Under the pieces are notes generated by a model. The model was not told the DNA's origin. It was given only the letters and a program-made list of their open reading frames with translations, and did not search any database. A program made the translations under genes and the position numbers. Shown here piece by piece: positions 19,137 through 34,100 of a DNA stretch of 64,000 bases (position 1 is its first letter; each line of letters begins with the position of its first letter). Source of the stretch: G965205525 sp965205525 (GTDB lineage: Bacteria; Pseudomonadota; Gammaproteobacteria; JABABF01); contig OZ242171.1 in NCBI GenBank assembly GCA_965205525.1, forward strand, positions 744,001 to 808,000, in the 5' to 3' direction.

Positions 19137-22100
19137 TTAGATTTCCCATCTTGATCTGGACTGTGATGTCTCAGGCGGAAGAACTGGCGGCTGCGGCACA
19201 TTGCGCAAGGTTTCAAGCCGTTCGCCGATTATCTCGTACTGAATACCCTCGGCACCAGTGATATTGGCATGGGGGCTTTCTATTCCAGTACAGGCATCCG
19301 GGCGGGCACTCCCGCACAGGTAGTCAAATGGGTTATTGCCTGAATTCACTTGGTTTCGCAGAGAATCCGCAGTAGCATTCAGGTTCCTCAATAGGAAGAT
19401 TGCGTCAACGGCATCAAGGATGCCGTTGCCAGAAATATCTGCCACGTCTGCAAAGGCATCAAACTGAGATTGCAGTTCATTCCTCTGCTCATCGGGGATA
19501 GGGCTTAGTCCAGCGAGGCCAAATCCTTCAGACCTGGCAGCAAAGTTCTCAGTCAGCAGGGCCCGGGTCATGAGTATCACATCGTCCTCGTCAAAGACCT
19601 CATCGCCAGACAGGTCGGCATTAACTCGCGTAATAAAAATCATTGCGGGCTCCGCCTCAGTCACGGCTAGAACCGCTGCCCCCATCATTTCACTGTCTGT
19701 TGTCACGGTATAGGTGGTCACCACTGCTGCAGTGACAGGGGCTTCAAACATTACTACGGCACTGGGAGTGTCCGCTGTCAGAGACACAGACTGGGTTGCA
19801 GCAGATGCCTCCCCTGTCAGGGATACTGCTACCACCAGTGTTGAGCCCTGCGGCAAGTCATCCGCACTTGCTCTTACCGGGAACATCACTCCCTGGAATA
19901 CGGGGGCATTGGCGGTATCTGGCACATCAAGGTTCAGCACTACTGGGAATGCATCTACCGACAGTTGCAATGACGATCCAATTACAACCACAGAAAGCGG
20001 ACCTGTCGCCACGCCATCCGCTCTCAAGCGCAGGTTAGAGCCCGCCAAAGCAGCCGGCACATCCACTATCACTGATCTCTCGCTCATCTCTCTCGTCAGG
20101 CTCACCACCATGCTCTCAAAGTCACCAAAACGCACAGTCACAGCCACGGCCGTCTCCGCTGGCAATTCAATCTCCGCACCTGCCGCTTCTGTCACGGTCA
20201 CTCCCACCATGATTGCAAAGGTGCTGGCCGCTGGCACATTGCTAACAGATGTCATCAGGAAAAGCTCCGCCCGTAACGCATCCACACGCACATCCCTGGC
20301 CGATGGGTTCACCGTCAGTATCAGCGCATTCGGGTCTGCCACCTCTATGCCATCCGCAACAGGCGCCGCGCTTAACGAAAGGGGAGGGCTGCTAGCTGCG
20401 GTACCAGGTGCTGTAAGCTCCAGCGTCGCTATAGGATTAGCCGACGAAAGCGTAATAATCTCCTGCGGTACGCTGGAAAGCTCCACCGCAACCCTCACCG
20501 TCGTTCCCGCCGGCAGCGGCGCACCTACTGTCACCTCAAAGGTACTGCCCACAGTTACAGATCTCGGCGCATCGATGCCAAGAGTTATTGTGCGCTGCTC
20601 CTGAACCTGCACGGTCACCTCGGCTCCGCTGTCTTCCAATACTCCTGCCGGCCCCCGGGCAGTAAAAAGCCGGCGGCCTGTTCCCAAATCACTGGCGCTG
20701 AAAGTGAGCTGCAGGGAAGAGGACAGAGCTTCCTGCTGCTCTGATATCGTATTGCTGCCTTCATCGGTCACTGCCACGGTCACCATGACCGTGGTGGATA
20801 GTGCCGGCATCAGGCGCAGGGTAAGCGTTATCGTCTCGTCCAAGGCAACGATGTCACTTCCGCCAGTTCGCTCCAAAAGGAGCCGGGGCTGCGGTCCGAC
20901 AATCACCGTAAGAGAAGAAAGATTTGCATCTGTCTGCAACAGCGTTGATGCTGTCTCCGCCGACACGGTCCAGTCACCCTCAGTGAGGGCATTTTCGTCG
21001 GCAAAGGTCACCGTGACCGATGTCTGCCCCTCCAGCAATCTTCCCGTCACCGTCCGCTGCTGGGTGCCTTCCTGCAGCGTCGCCCGCAGGGTCACCTCCG
21101 CATCCCCTGCCACAGGAATCATCCCCTCCGTGCGCACCCTGATATTCAGCTCTGCTCCCTGCAGTATTTCGCCCGACAGGTTTGCAAGCCTGACAAGGGG
21201 AGCAGCAATCCGCAGTGTCGCGGTCGCCATTGACACATCTGCCACCATCCGGACAGCCGCATCTATCACCTGCACATTAAAATTCCATATTCCCGGAGCC
21301 AGTTCGCCAGGGTCATACACGACTGTTGTGGAGGTTGAAGCCTCGTCCAGATTTACAGCTGTCATCTGTTGCGAAAATAACGGAGAGACCGGCTCCGCCA
21401 CCACATTTAGATTCACAGCCACGCCGAGAGGCACAGCACTGCCCAGGATAAGACGCGCCGGCTCCCCTGCCGGCACCCTTTCCAGTACAGGCGTCAGGGT
21501 CAGGACAGCGGGCTCTACGGTGACCGTGTCCCGAGCATTCTCCGTTCGGAATGCATCAGGCCGCTCTGCCTCCGCCGTCAGCATCCATTCCCCGGGCGGC
21601 AGCGAAGTGAACTCCACATCGGCAGAGAAATTAGACTGAGATCCCAGCACGGCGCTCCTCTCTCTATCCGCTCGCATCGCCTGGCGCGCGATGACCCTCA
21701 CACCGAGCCCCTCATCCTCCGGCATGGCCTCCGCTGCCACCCTCACTATTACCTGAGTGCCCGCCGCCACCGAAGCCGGCCCCAGCCGCTGCAGGCGAAG
21801 CAGGGGAGGGCGCACCGTCATCGTTGCCGTAGGAGGGATAATCGGCACTGTCCCGGGCGGTCTCACACTCGCCGTCAGGGTCCATCTGCCGGCAGAGAGT
21901 GCTCCCGGGCCAAATACCGCCGCCGCCGTTGTGTCAGAAGACGAAAGCATTGCCGTTGCCATCCTGGTGAGCGTCATTCCGCCGAACGGCCGCATTGCCG
22001 TTATATCCACGGTCAGCCTTTCACTTATCGGCGCGCTCTTCTGCAGGCGGATAGACACCGGCTGGGCCGGGTCCACCGGCTGCGGCGGCAGCTCCAGGAG

Positions 22101-25100
22101 AAGAGTCGGCTCTACTGGCACTGTCACTTGCAGTGTTGCCGTCGTCCCTGTGAAGTCCACTAGGGGAAACGCCTCCGTATCTGTTATCAGCACAGAGGGC
22201 GTCGCCGCAGTAATCTCAAAATTCCAAGTCCCCTCTCTCACCAGGCTCAGCATGTTCGCAGGGAACCTCGCTTCGGCGGCAAGTGCAGAGGGTTCGAGTA
22301 CGGCGGCGGCTGATGCCGTTATGGTTGGAGCAGATGCATGGGTTGCCATCACGATGACACGCACCTCCACCCCCAGCGCCACCTCCGTATCTACCTCAAT
22401 CACCGCCTCCTGCCCTTGGAGCAGATCCATCGGCGCCGACAGGCCAAGGGCTGATGGTCCTACCCTCACCTGCAGTTCCTGAGGGGATGCTTCGGCAGAG
22501 TCCTCGGGTATGAGTTCCGCAATCGTCAGGACCCATTGGCCCGGGGGCAGTGCATTCTCCCCCTCAAAGAGCGCGTTTCCCATCTCCTCCCCTGCAAACA
22601 GCTGAGTTGTCACCGTTGCTGTCGTCACCGTCGGCGGTGCTGTAACGGTACGAACCGCCTGTACCGCCACCGTCAGGTCCTGCATCAGGGGACGATCTGC
22701 CATCACCGTAATCCCCAAAGTGCTGCCTGCCGGCACCACTGGCTCTGCAGTTTCCTGCAGGGAGAGGGTCAGCAGCGGCAGCGGTATGACGGTCACTGCA
22801 AGCGTAGAATTTGCAGCTGTCTGCAGGACTGGTGATTCTGCAGACAAGACCCAGTCACCCCCGGTCAGGGCATTTTCACCGGCAAAGGTTACTGTGACCG
22901 ATGTCTGCCCCTCCAGCAATATTCCCGTCACCGCCCGTTGCTGGGCGCCTTCCTGCAGCATCGCCCGCAGGGTCACTTCTGCATCCCCTGTTACAGGAAC
23001 CATTCCCTCCGTGCTCACTCTGATATTCAGATCTGCTCCCTGCAGTATTTCACCCGACAGGTTTGAAATCCTGATAGGCGGCCCGCCGATGCGCAGTGTC
23101 GCCCGGGCCGCAGACAGAGCCGTCCTGTCTACCCTGTCTGCCCTATCTGCCGGCACCGATGCCGAAAATATCCACTCGCCATAGCCCAGATCACTCCCTG
23201 AGAACACGGCCTCTGCCTGAGCAGCTGGCGGCATCAGAGTCGCCGCTGCCGTGCGAACCAGGCTGCCCTGCCTCGCCTGCACCATCACGGTCAGGGCAGA
23301 ACCCGGCGCCGGCTCTGCACTCACCATCACCCGCACTTCCTGCCCCGCCAGCACCCGGGGGATTCCCTGCACCTGCCAGACGCTGATGCCGGCAGACTCA
23401 TCGAATGAGCTGCTAAATATCAGACCGCCGGCCGGACTGGCCGCCACACCAATCGGGGTGACTGCAGCATGCCTGCTGACAAAACGGAGGGTGCCGTCAT
23501 CATTTCTCTGCCAAAGAGAGACACCATCCCGACTTTCGGTCACTGCCAGCACTTCTCTGGTGGCGGCCAGGCCGGCGGCATTCCCGTCTACGAAGCTGTC
23601 CCCGCCATAGGAGGCCAGACTTGCAAGATCCTCCTCTTCAGCATTCACTCTCACTCTGTAAACAGACAGTGTGCCTGTTGCAGCTTCTACACGAACCTGG
23701 TTGGACACAAACAGAAGACGACCGGAGGGGGCGAAAGCTATACTCCGGGGCCGTGCCAGCCTCTGGCGGTCGGAAAGAATCCTCACAAAGGAAACCGAAG
23801 ACGTTTCAGCATTCACACGCCAGATGCCGAGCGTGCTGCTGTCTAATGACCTAAAACCGTAGAATGAGGCCACAAACAGCAGGCGGCCGTCCGGGGTCAC
23901 GGCGGCACCGGCAGCCCGGTTCAAGCCCTCTGTATCCAAAGCCCCGGCAGAGAGATGCACATCGGTCTGAACAAGGGTGCCGGAAGGGTTTACACTCCAC
24001 ACACTGAGAGCGCCTCCGGCAGTGTCTGACACCCCCCTGCTCGTCACAAACAGCAGGCGGCCATCCGGGCTCAGCACGGCATCCCAAACACTAGTCAGCC
24101 CTCTGACGGTATTCTCTGCAGCATCTTCTCCTCCCTCTGTGTACTGTGCCACTTCCGCCAGTGTGCCATCATCGGCATTCAGGCGCCAGACAGTGATAGT
24201 GCCAGTACTGGCTTTATCCGTCACAAACACAAACCTGCTGTCCGGGCTCACTGCCAGGCCGCGAGATGAATCAGATTGCGGAGAAGACATCCTTTGCGTG
24301 ACAATGCCTCTGACACTGTCTATCTCCCAGAGCTCTAAATTACGGCCAGCGTTAATCAGCCACCTGCCGTCTGGACTGACGGCAAATCCATCTTCACTGC
24401 TGCTGCTTTCACTTGCGACAGATAGCCTAACCAGCCTGAGCTCCCCTGACGGCACTCCCTGGTCCACCGACAGGGTCAGCCTGAGCGGCGGAAGAAAAAC
24501 ACGCACTGTAAGCGAAGAAATATTTACATCTGTCTGCAGCAGCGTTGATGCTGTCTCCGCCGATACGGTCCAGTCACCCCCAGTGAGGGCTTCCTCGCCG
24601 GCGAAGGTCACCGTGACCGATGTCTGCCCCTCCAGCAATCTTCCCGTCACGATCCGCTGCTGGGTGCCTTCCTGCAGCATCGCCCGCAGGGTCACTTCCG
24701 CATCCCCTGCCACAGGAACCATTCCCTCCGTGCTCACCCTGATATTCAGCTCTGCTCCCTGCAGTATTTCACCCGACAGGTTTGCAAGCCTGATGAGGGG
24801 AGCAGCAATCCGCAGTGTCGCGGTCGCCATTGACACATTCGCCACCATCCGGACAGCCGCATCCATCACCTGCACATTAAAATTCCATATTCCCGGAGCC
24901 AATTCGCCAGGGTCATACACGACCATTGCAGAGGTTGAAGCCTCGTCCAGATTTACAGCTGTCATCAGCGAAGATGACAGAGAGACCGGCTCCGCCACCA
25001 CGGTTACATTCACAGCCACGCCGAGAGGCACAACACTGCCCAGGATAAGACGCGCCGACTCCCCTGCCGGCACTCTTTCCAGCACAGGCGTCAGGGTCAG

Positions 25101-28100
25101 GACAGCGGGCTCCACGGTGACCGTGTCCCGAGCACCCTCCGTTCGGAATGCATCAGGCCGCTCTGCCTCCGCCGTCAGCAGCCACTCCCCGGGCGGCAGC
25201 GAAGTGAACTCCACATCGGCAGAGAAATCAGACTGAGATCCCAGCACGGCGCTCCTCTCTCTATCCGCTCGCATCGCCTGGCGCGCGATGACCCTCACAC
25301 CGAGCCCCTCATCCTCCGGCATGGCCTCCGCTTCCACCCTCACCGTTACCCGAGTGCCCGCTGCCACCGAAGCCGGCCCCAGCCGCTGCAGGCGAAGCAG
25401 GGGAGGGCGCACCGTCATCGTTACCGTAGGAGGGAAAATCGGCACTGTCTCAGGCGGTCTCACACTCGCCGTCAGGGTCCATCTGCCGGCAGAGAGTTCT
25501 CCCGGGCCAAATACTGCCGCTGCCGTTGTGTCAGAAGGCGAAAGCGTCGCCATTGCCGTGCTGGTGAGCGTCATTCCGCCGAACGGCCGCATTGCCGTTA
25601 TATCCACGGTCAGCTCTTCGCTTATAGTCGTGCTCTTCTGCAGGCGGATAGACACCGGCTGGGCCGGGTCCACCGGCTGCGGCGGCAGCTCCAGGAGAAG
25701 AGTCGGCTCTTCTGTCACTATTAGTGTTGCCGTCGTCTCTGTGAAGTCCACTAGGGGAAACGCCTCCGTATCTGTTATCAGTACAGAGGGCGTCGCCGCA
25801 GTAATCTCAAAATTCCAAGTCCCCTCTCTCACCAGGCTCAGCATGTTCGCAGGGAACCTCGCTTCGGCGGCAAGTGCAGAGGGTTCGAGTACGGCGGCGG
25901 CTGATGCCGTTGTGGTTGGAGTAGATGCATGGGTTGCCATCACCATGACACGCACCTCCACTCCCAGCGCCACCTCTGTATTTACCTCAATCACCGCATC
26001 CTGCCCTTGGAACAGACCCATTGGCGCCGACAGGCCAAGGGCTGATGATCCTACCCTCACCTGCAGCTGCTGAGTGGATGCTTCGGCAGAGTCCTCGGGT
26101 ATGAAATCCGCAATCGTCAGGACCCATTGGCCCGGGGGCAGTGCATTCTCGCCCTCAAAGAGCGCGTTTCCCATCTGCTCTGCTGCAAGCAGCCGAATCG
26201 TCACCGCTGCTGTCACCACCGTCGCCGGTGCTGCAGCTGTACGAACCGCCTGTACCGTCACCGTCAGATCCTGCACCAGGGGACGATCTGCCATTACCGT
26301 AATCCCCAAAGCACTGCCTGCCGGCACCACTGGCTCTGCGGTCTCCTGCAGGGAGAGGGTCAGCCTGGGCAAAGGCGGTCCGACAGTCACTGCAAGGGTA
26401 GAATTTGCATCTGTGCCGAGCAGAATTGATGGTTCTGCGAACAAGACCCAGTCACCCTCGGTCAGGGATTCTCTGCCGGCAAAGGTCACCGTGACCGATG
26501 TCTGCCCCTCCCGTAATAATCCCGTCGCCGTCCGAGGCTGCGCGCCTTCCCGAGCTGCCCGCAGGGTCACCTCTGCATCCCTCAGCACGGGGGGGCCTTC
26601 CGCGCTTACCCTGATATTCAGATCTGCTCCTTGCAGTATTGCGCCCGACAGGTTTGAAAGCCTGATAAGCGGCGGCGGTCTGACGGTCACTGCAAGGGTA
26701 GAATTTACATCTGTGCGGAACAGGAGTGATGGTTCTGCTGACAAGATCCAGTCACCCTCGGTCAGGGCGTTCTCGCCGGCAAAGGTCACCGTGACCGATG
26801 TCTGCCCTCCCGTGATAATCCCCATCACCGTCCGAGGCTGCGCGCCTTCCTGGGCTGCCCGCAGGGTCACCTCTGCATCCCTCAGCACGGGGTCCTCCAC
26901 GCTTACTCTGATATTCAGATCTGCGCCTTGCTGTATTACGCCCGACAGGTTTGAAAGCCTGATAAGCAGCGGCGGTCCGACAGTCACTGCAAGGGTAGAA
27001 TTTGCATCTGTGCGGAACAGGATTGATGGTTCTGCCGACAAGATCCAGTCACCCTCGGTCAGGGCTTTCTCGCCGGCAAAGGTCACCGTGACCGATGTCT
27101 GCTCCTCCTGTAATAACCCCATCACCGTCCGAGGCTGCGCGCCTTCCTGGGCTGCCTGCAGGGTCACCTCCGTGTCCTGCAGCACGGGGGTTCCCTCCGT
27201 GCTTACCCTGATATCCAGATCTGCCCCTGCTGGCAGCAGGCCCGACAGGTTTGAAAGCCTGATCAGCGGCCCGTCGATGCGCAGTGTCGCCCGGGCCGCC
27301 GATGCATCCGCAAGATTTTCCATATCTGCCGGCACCGATGCCGAAAACATCCACTCGCCCTGGCCGAGAGCACTCCCCGAGAACACGGCCTCTGCCCGAG
27401 TATCCCGCGGCATCAGAGTCGCCGCTGCCATGCTAACCCGGCTGCCCTGCCTCGCCCACACCATCACGGTCAGGGCAGAGCCCGGCGCCCGCTCTGCATT
27501 CACCATCACCCGCACGTCCTGCCCCGCCGGCACCCGGGGGATCCCCTGCACCTGCCAGACGGTTATGAAACGCCCGTCGTTTGAGTTGGAAAACACTAGA
27601 CTGCCGGCGGGACTGGCCACCACACCGTGCAGCGCGTCTTCTGCATCCTGCCTGCTGACGGGGCTGACGGTATCGTTCTCATTTATTCGCAAAAGGGAAA
27701 TTTGAGCCAAAGAAAAATTACTGGCAATCAGTACTTCCTCGGTAGCGGCTATGTCTTCTAATAAAGGATCTCCACTGAGCCCAGGGCCCACGCTTACAAG
27801 ATTCTCCTGTGCAGCATTCACGCTGTAAACAGATAAGTAGTTACTGGACCGATAGTTCATTACAAATAGAAGACGGCCGGAGGGGCGGAGGGCTATAGTC
27901 CGGGGCTGTCTCAGCCTCTGGGGGTCTCTAAGAGTCCTGACAAAGGAGACCGTGGCCGCTTCAGCATTCACACGCCAGATGCTGAGCGTACTCTGATCCA
28001 ATTGATTTTCGTAGTATGACCCTACAAACAGCAGGCGGCCGTCCGGGGTCACGGCGGCACCGGCAGCCTGGTTCAAGCCCTCTGTATCCGAAGCCCCGGC

Positions 28101-31100
28101 AGAGATATGCACATCGGTCTGAGTGAGGGTGCTGGTGGAGTTTATGCTCCACACACTGAGGGCACCTCCGGGAGAGTTTCCAAAACTTACCCCGCCGCCG
28201 CTCGTCACAAACAGCAGGCGGCCATCCGGGCTTGGCACGACATCCCAAACGTTAATCAGCCCTCTGACGGTATTCCCTGCAGAATCCTGTCCTCCCTCCG
28301 TATAGGTTTCCACTTCCGCCAGTCTGCCATTATCGGCATTCAGGCGCCAGACAGTGATCTGGTTATTTTCGTTATCCGGTACAAACACAAGACTGCTGTC
28401 TCGGCTCACTGCCAGGCCGCGAGATAAACCAGGCTTCGGAGCAGACATCCTTTGCGTGACAATCCCTCTGGCAATGTCTATCTCCCAGACCTCTAAATTA
28501 TTGCCAGCGTTAAACAGCCACCTGCCGTCTGGACTGACGGCAAGTCCTTGCCGGCTAATGCTAGTTCCGCTTGCGGTAGATCTCCTAACCAGGCGCAAAT
28601 CCCCTGACGGCACTCCCTGGTCCACCGAGAGGGTCAGCTTGGGCGGAAGCGGTCCAACGGTCACTGCAAGGGTAGAATTTGCATCTGTCTGCAACAGCGT
28701 TGATGATGTCTCCGCCGACACGATCCATACACCTTGGGTCAGGGCTTTCTCGTCGGCAAAGGTCACCGTAACCGATGTCTGCCCTTCCGTAATAACCCCC
28801 ATCACCGTCCGCGGCTGAGCGCCTTCCTGAATTGCCCGCAGGGTCACCTCTGCATCCTCCCGCACGGGGTTTCCCTCCACGCTTACTCTGATATTCAGAT
28901 CAGCTCCTTCTGGTATTACGCCCGACAGGTTTGAAATCCTGATAAACGGAATGCCAATGCGCAGTGTCGCCCGGGCCGCCAGCACGTCCACAATGTTTTC
29001 CGTATCTGCATCTGTCAGCACCGATACCGAAAACACCCACTCGCCCTGGCCGAGAGCACTCCCCGGGAACACGGCATCTGCCTGAGTATCTGACGGCCCC
29101 AGAGTCGCCGCTGCCGTGCTGATCCGGCCGCCCTGCCGCGCCTGCACTATCATGGTCAGCAGAGAGTCCGGCGCCGGCTCTGCATTCACCGTCACTCGCA
29201 CTTCCTGCCCCGCCGTCACCCGGGGGATTCCCAGCACCTGCCAGACGGTTATGAAACGCCCGTTGGCTGAGTTGGAAAACACCAGGCCGCCAGCGGGACT
29301 GGCCACCACACCATACAGCGAGTCTCCTGCATCCTGCCTGCTGACAGGGCTGACGGTATCGTTCTCATTTATTCGCAAAAGGGAGATTTGCGCTGCATTA
29401 TTATCACTGGCAATCAGTGCTTCCTCGGTAGCGGTTATGTCGTCTAAAAACCTTCCCATGAGCACGGGGGCCACACTTGTAAGACCTTCCTGTGCAGCAT
29501 TCACGCTGTAAACAGATAAGTAGTCATTGGTTTGATAGTTCATTGCAAACAGAAGATGGCCGGAGGGGGGGAGGGCTATAGCCCGGGGCCGTGTCAGCCT
29601 CTGGGAGTCGAAAAGATTCCTCACATGGGAGACCGTAGACGCTTCAGCATTCACACGCCAGATGCTGAGCGTGCCAGACCCTGGAGCTTCTGCCCCTACA
29701 AACAGCAGGCGGCCGTCCGGGGTTACGGCGGCACCGGCAGCCCGGTTCAAGCCCTCTGTATTCGAAGCCCCGGCAGAGAGATGCACATCGGTCTGAACAA
29801 GGGTGCCGGAGGGGTTTATTCTCCACACGCTGAGAGCGCCTCCGGCAGTCTCTGACTCCCCTCCGCTCGTTATAAACAGCAGGCGGCTATTCGGGCTTGG
29901 CACGACATCCCAAACGTCAGTCAGCCCGCTGATTTCATTCTCTGCAGCATCCCGTCCTCCCTCCGTATAAGTTTCCACTTCCTCCAGTCTGCCATCATCG
30001 GCATCCAGGCGAAAGGCAGTAATAGTGCCATTGACATTATCCGGCACAAACACAAACCTGCTGTCTGGGCTCACTGCCAGGCCGCGAGATGAACCGGTCT
30101 TCGTAGAAGTCGTACTTTGCGTGACAATGCCTCTGGCACTGTCTATCTCCCAGACCTCTAAATTACTGCCGGCGTTAAACAGCCACCTGCCGTCTGGACT
30201 GACGGCAAGTCCTTCTAGACTCCTGCTCGTTCCGCTTGCGGTAGATATCCTAACCAGGCGCAAATCCCCTGATGGCACTCCCTGGTCCACCGAGAGGGTC
30301 AGCCTGGGCAAAGGCGGTCCGATGGTCACTGCAAGGGAAGAATTTGCATCTGTGCCGAGCAGGATTGGCGGTTCTGCCGACAAGAGCGACAAGACCCAGT
30401 CACCCGCAGTCAGGGCTGATAAGCGGGCAAAGGTCACCGTAACCGATGTCTGCCCCTCCCGTAATAATCCCATCACCATCCGAGGCTGGGCACCTTCCTG
30501 GGTTGCCTGCAGGGTCACCTCCACATTCCCTATCACAGGAATCATTCCCTCTGTGCTTACCCTGACATTCAGATCAGCTCTTTCTGGTATTCTGCCCGAC
30601 AGGTTTGAAATCCTGATAAAAGGAGCGGCAATCCGCAGTGCCGTCCGGACCGCTGACACATTCAAAACATTTTCCATATCTGTCGGCACCGATGCCGAAA
30701 ATACCCACTCGCCCTGGCCCAGATCACTCCCCGAGAACACGGCCTCTGCCTGAGTATCCTCAGGCATCAGAGTCGCCGCTGCTGTGCGAACCCGGCTGCC
30801 CTGCTGCGCCTGCACTATCACGGTCAGGGCAGCGCCCGGCGCCGGCTCTGTATTCACCATCACCCGCACTTCCTGCCCCGCCGGCACCCGGGGGATTCCC
30901 AGCACCTGCCGGACGGTTATGAAGCTAAACTCTAAGCTGTTGTTTGAGTTGCTAAACACCAGACCGCCAGCGGGACTGGCCACCACACCGAACGGCCCGT
31001 CACCTTCTCTCTCTATGCTGACACGGCTGATGGTATCGTCCTCATTTATTCGGAAAAAGGCAATATCCCGAGAAGCTATAGAACTGGCAATCAGTGCCTC

Positions 31101-34100
31101 CTCAGTAGCGGTTATGCTGCCATCTAAAAAAAACCTTTCTAAATCGAACACAGAGTCCACAGGTACAAGATTCTTCTGTGCAGCCTTCACGCTGTAAACA
31201 GATATGTCGACACCACCATTTAGTGGAGTAACGTTCATTGCAAACAGAAGATGACCGGAGGGGCTAAGGACGATATTCCGGGGCCGTGCCAGCCTCTGGC
31301 GGTCGTTAAGAGTCCTCACATGGGAGACCGTAGACGCTTCGGCATTCACACGCCAGATGCTGAGCGTACTCTTATCCAATTCCGTTTGCCTTTGAGCGCG
31401 GGCTGACCCTACAAACAGCAGGCGGCCGTCCGGGGTCACGGCGGCACCGGCAGCATTTTCCAAGCCCTCTGTATCCGAAGCCCCGGCAGAGATATGCACA
31501 TCGGTCTGAGTGAGGGTGCCGGCGGAGCTTATGCTCCACACACTGAGGGCGCCTCCGCCTCCTTGAGAATTCCCACCGCTCGTCACAAACAGCAGGCGGC
31601 CATCCGGGCTTGGCACGACATCCCAAACGTCAGTCAGCCCTCTGACGGTATTCCCTGCAGAATCCCGTCCTCCCTCCGTATAGGTTTCCACTTCCGCCAG
31701 TCTGCCATTATCGGCATCCAGGCGAAAGACAGTGATCTGGTTACCGGCGTCATCCGGCACAAACACAAGACTGCTGTCTGGGCTCACTGCCAGGCCGGCA
31801 GGTCGGGAAATACTATGAAAAAAAGACATCCTTTGTGTGACAATGCCTCTGGCACTGTCTATCTCCCAGAGCTCTAAATGAGTGGCAGCGTTAATCAGCC
31901 ACCTGCCGTCTGGACTGACAGCAAGTCCTTGATCGCCAGGGCGGCTTGGATTTGTTTCTCTAGACCTCATAACCAGGCGGAACTCCCCTGACGGCACTCC
32001 CTGGTCCACCGAGAGGGAGAGGGCCAAAGGCGATATGACGGTCACTGCAAGGGTGGAATTTGCGTCTGTCTGCAGGATTGGCGGTTCTGCCGACAAGAGC
32101 GACAAGACCCAGTCACCCCCCGTCAGGGCATTTTCGCCGGCAAAGGTCACCGTAACCGATGTCTGCCCCTCCCGTAATACTCCCATCACCGTCCGAGGCT
32201 GGGCACCTTCCTGGGCTGCCTGCAGGGTCACCTGTGCATCCTCCAGCACGGGGGTTCCCTCTGCGCTTACCCTGATATTCAGGCCTTCTCCTTGCAGTAT
32301 TACCCCCGACAGGTTTGAAAGCCTGATAACCGACCTGCCGATGCGCAGTGTCGCCCGGGCCGCCGATACATCTATAGCATCTTCCCTATCTGCCGACACC
32401 GATGCCGAAAATATCCACTCGCCCGGGCCCAGCTCACTCCCCGAGAACACTGCCTCCGCCTGAGTACCTGGCGGCATCAGAGTCGCCGCTGCTGTGCGAA
32501 CCTGGCCGCCCTGCCGCGCCTGCACCATCACGGTCAGCAGAGAGTCCGGCGCCTGCTCTATGTTCACCATCACCCGCACTTCCTGCCCCGCCGGCACCCG
32601 GGGGATTCCCAGCACCTGCCAGACGGTTATGAGACGCCCGTCGGCTTCGTTGGGAAACACTAGATCATTAAAGGGATCGCTTGAGTTGGAAAACACCAGA
32701 CCACCAGCGGGACTGGCCGCCACACCGGGCAACAAGGCTCCTGTGGGCTGCCTGCTGACAAGGCTGATGGTATCGTCCCCATTTATTCGCAAAAGGGAAA
32801 TCCGAGCCAAAGAAGGATCTCTTTCAACGGATGCGCGAAAAGCATGACTGGCAATCAGTACTTCCTCGGTAGCGGTTATGTCGCTAAAAATTGCTATTCC
32901 CCTGGGCCCGCCCACATTTTCAAGATTCTCCTGTAGAGCATTCACTCTGTAAATAGCTACTTGGTCATTAAGAAATGTATCAAAGTTCGCTACAAACAGA
33001 AGACGGCCGGAGGGGTGGAGGACTATAGTCCGGGGCTGATCCAGCCTCTGGCGGTCGGAAAGAGTCCTCACAAAGGAGACCGCAGACGCTTCAGGATCCA
33101 CACGCCAGATGCTGAGCGTCCTCTCAAGTTTATTGCCGAATGACCCTACAAACAGCAGGCGGCCATCCGGGGTCACGGCGGCACCGGTAGCCCGGTTCAA
33201 GCCCTCTGGATCCGCAGCCCCTTCAGAGACATGCACATCGGTCTGAACAAGGGTGCCGGAAATGTCTATGCTCCACACACTGAGGGAGCCACTCAAGAAA
33301 CCTCCTCTGCCTGTCACAAACAGCAGGCGGCCATCCGGGCTTGGCACGACATCCCAAACGTTAATCAGCCCTCTGACGGTATTCCCTGCAGAATCCCGTC
33401 CTCCCTCCGTATAGGTTTCCACTTCCGCCAGTCTGCCATTATCGGCATTCAGGCGAAAGACAGTGATCTGGTTATCTTGGCTATTCGGCACAAACACAAG
33501 ACTGCTGTCTGGGCTCACTGCCAGGCCGGGAGATGAAGCAGGTCTCGGAGAAGACATCCTTTGCGTGACAATGCCTCTGGCACTGTCTATCTCCCAGACC
33601 TCTAAATTACTGCCGGCGTTAAACAGCCACCTGCCGTCTGGACTGACGGCAAGTCCTTGCTGACTGCTGCTAGATCCACTTGCGTCAGATCTCCTAACCA
33701 GGCGGAGCTCCCCTGACGGCACTCCCTGGTCTACCGAGAGGGTCAGTCTGGGCGGCGGCGGTATGACGGTCACTGCAAGGGTGGAATTTGCATCTGTGCC
33801 CAGCAGGATTGATGGTTCTGCCGACAAGACCCAGTCCCCCCCGGTCAGGGCATTTTCGTCGGCAAAGGTCACCGTAACCGATGTCTGCCCCTCCAGTAAT
33901 AATCCCATCACCGTCCGAGGCTGGACGCCTTCCTGGGTTGCCTGCAGGGTCACCTGTGCATCCCTCAGCACGGGGGGGCCCTCCGCGCTTACCTTGATAT
34001 TCAGGTCTGCTCCTTCTGGTATTACGCCCGACAGGTTTGAAAGCCTGATAAGCGGCGGCGGTCTGACGGTCACTGCAAGGGTGGAATTTGCATCTGTGCC

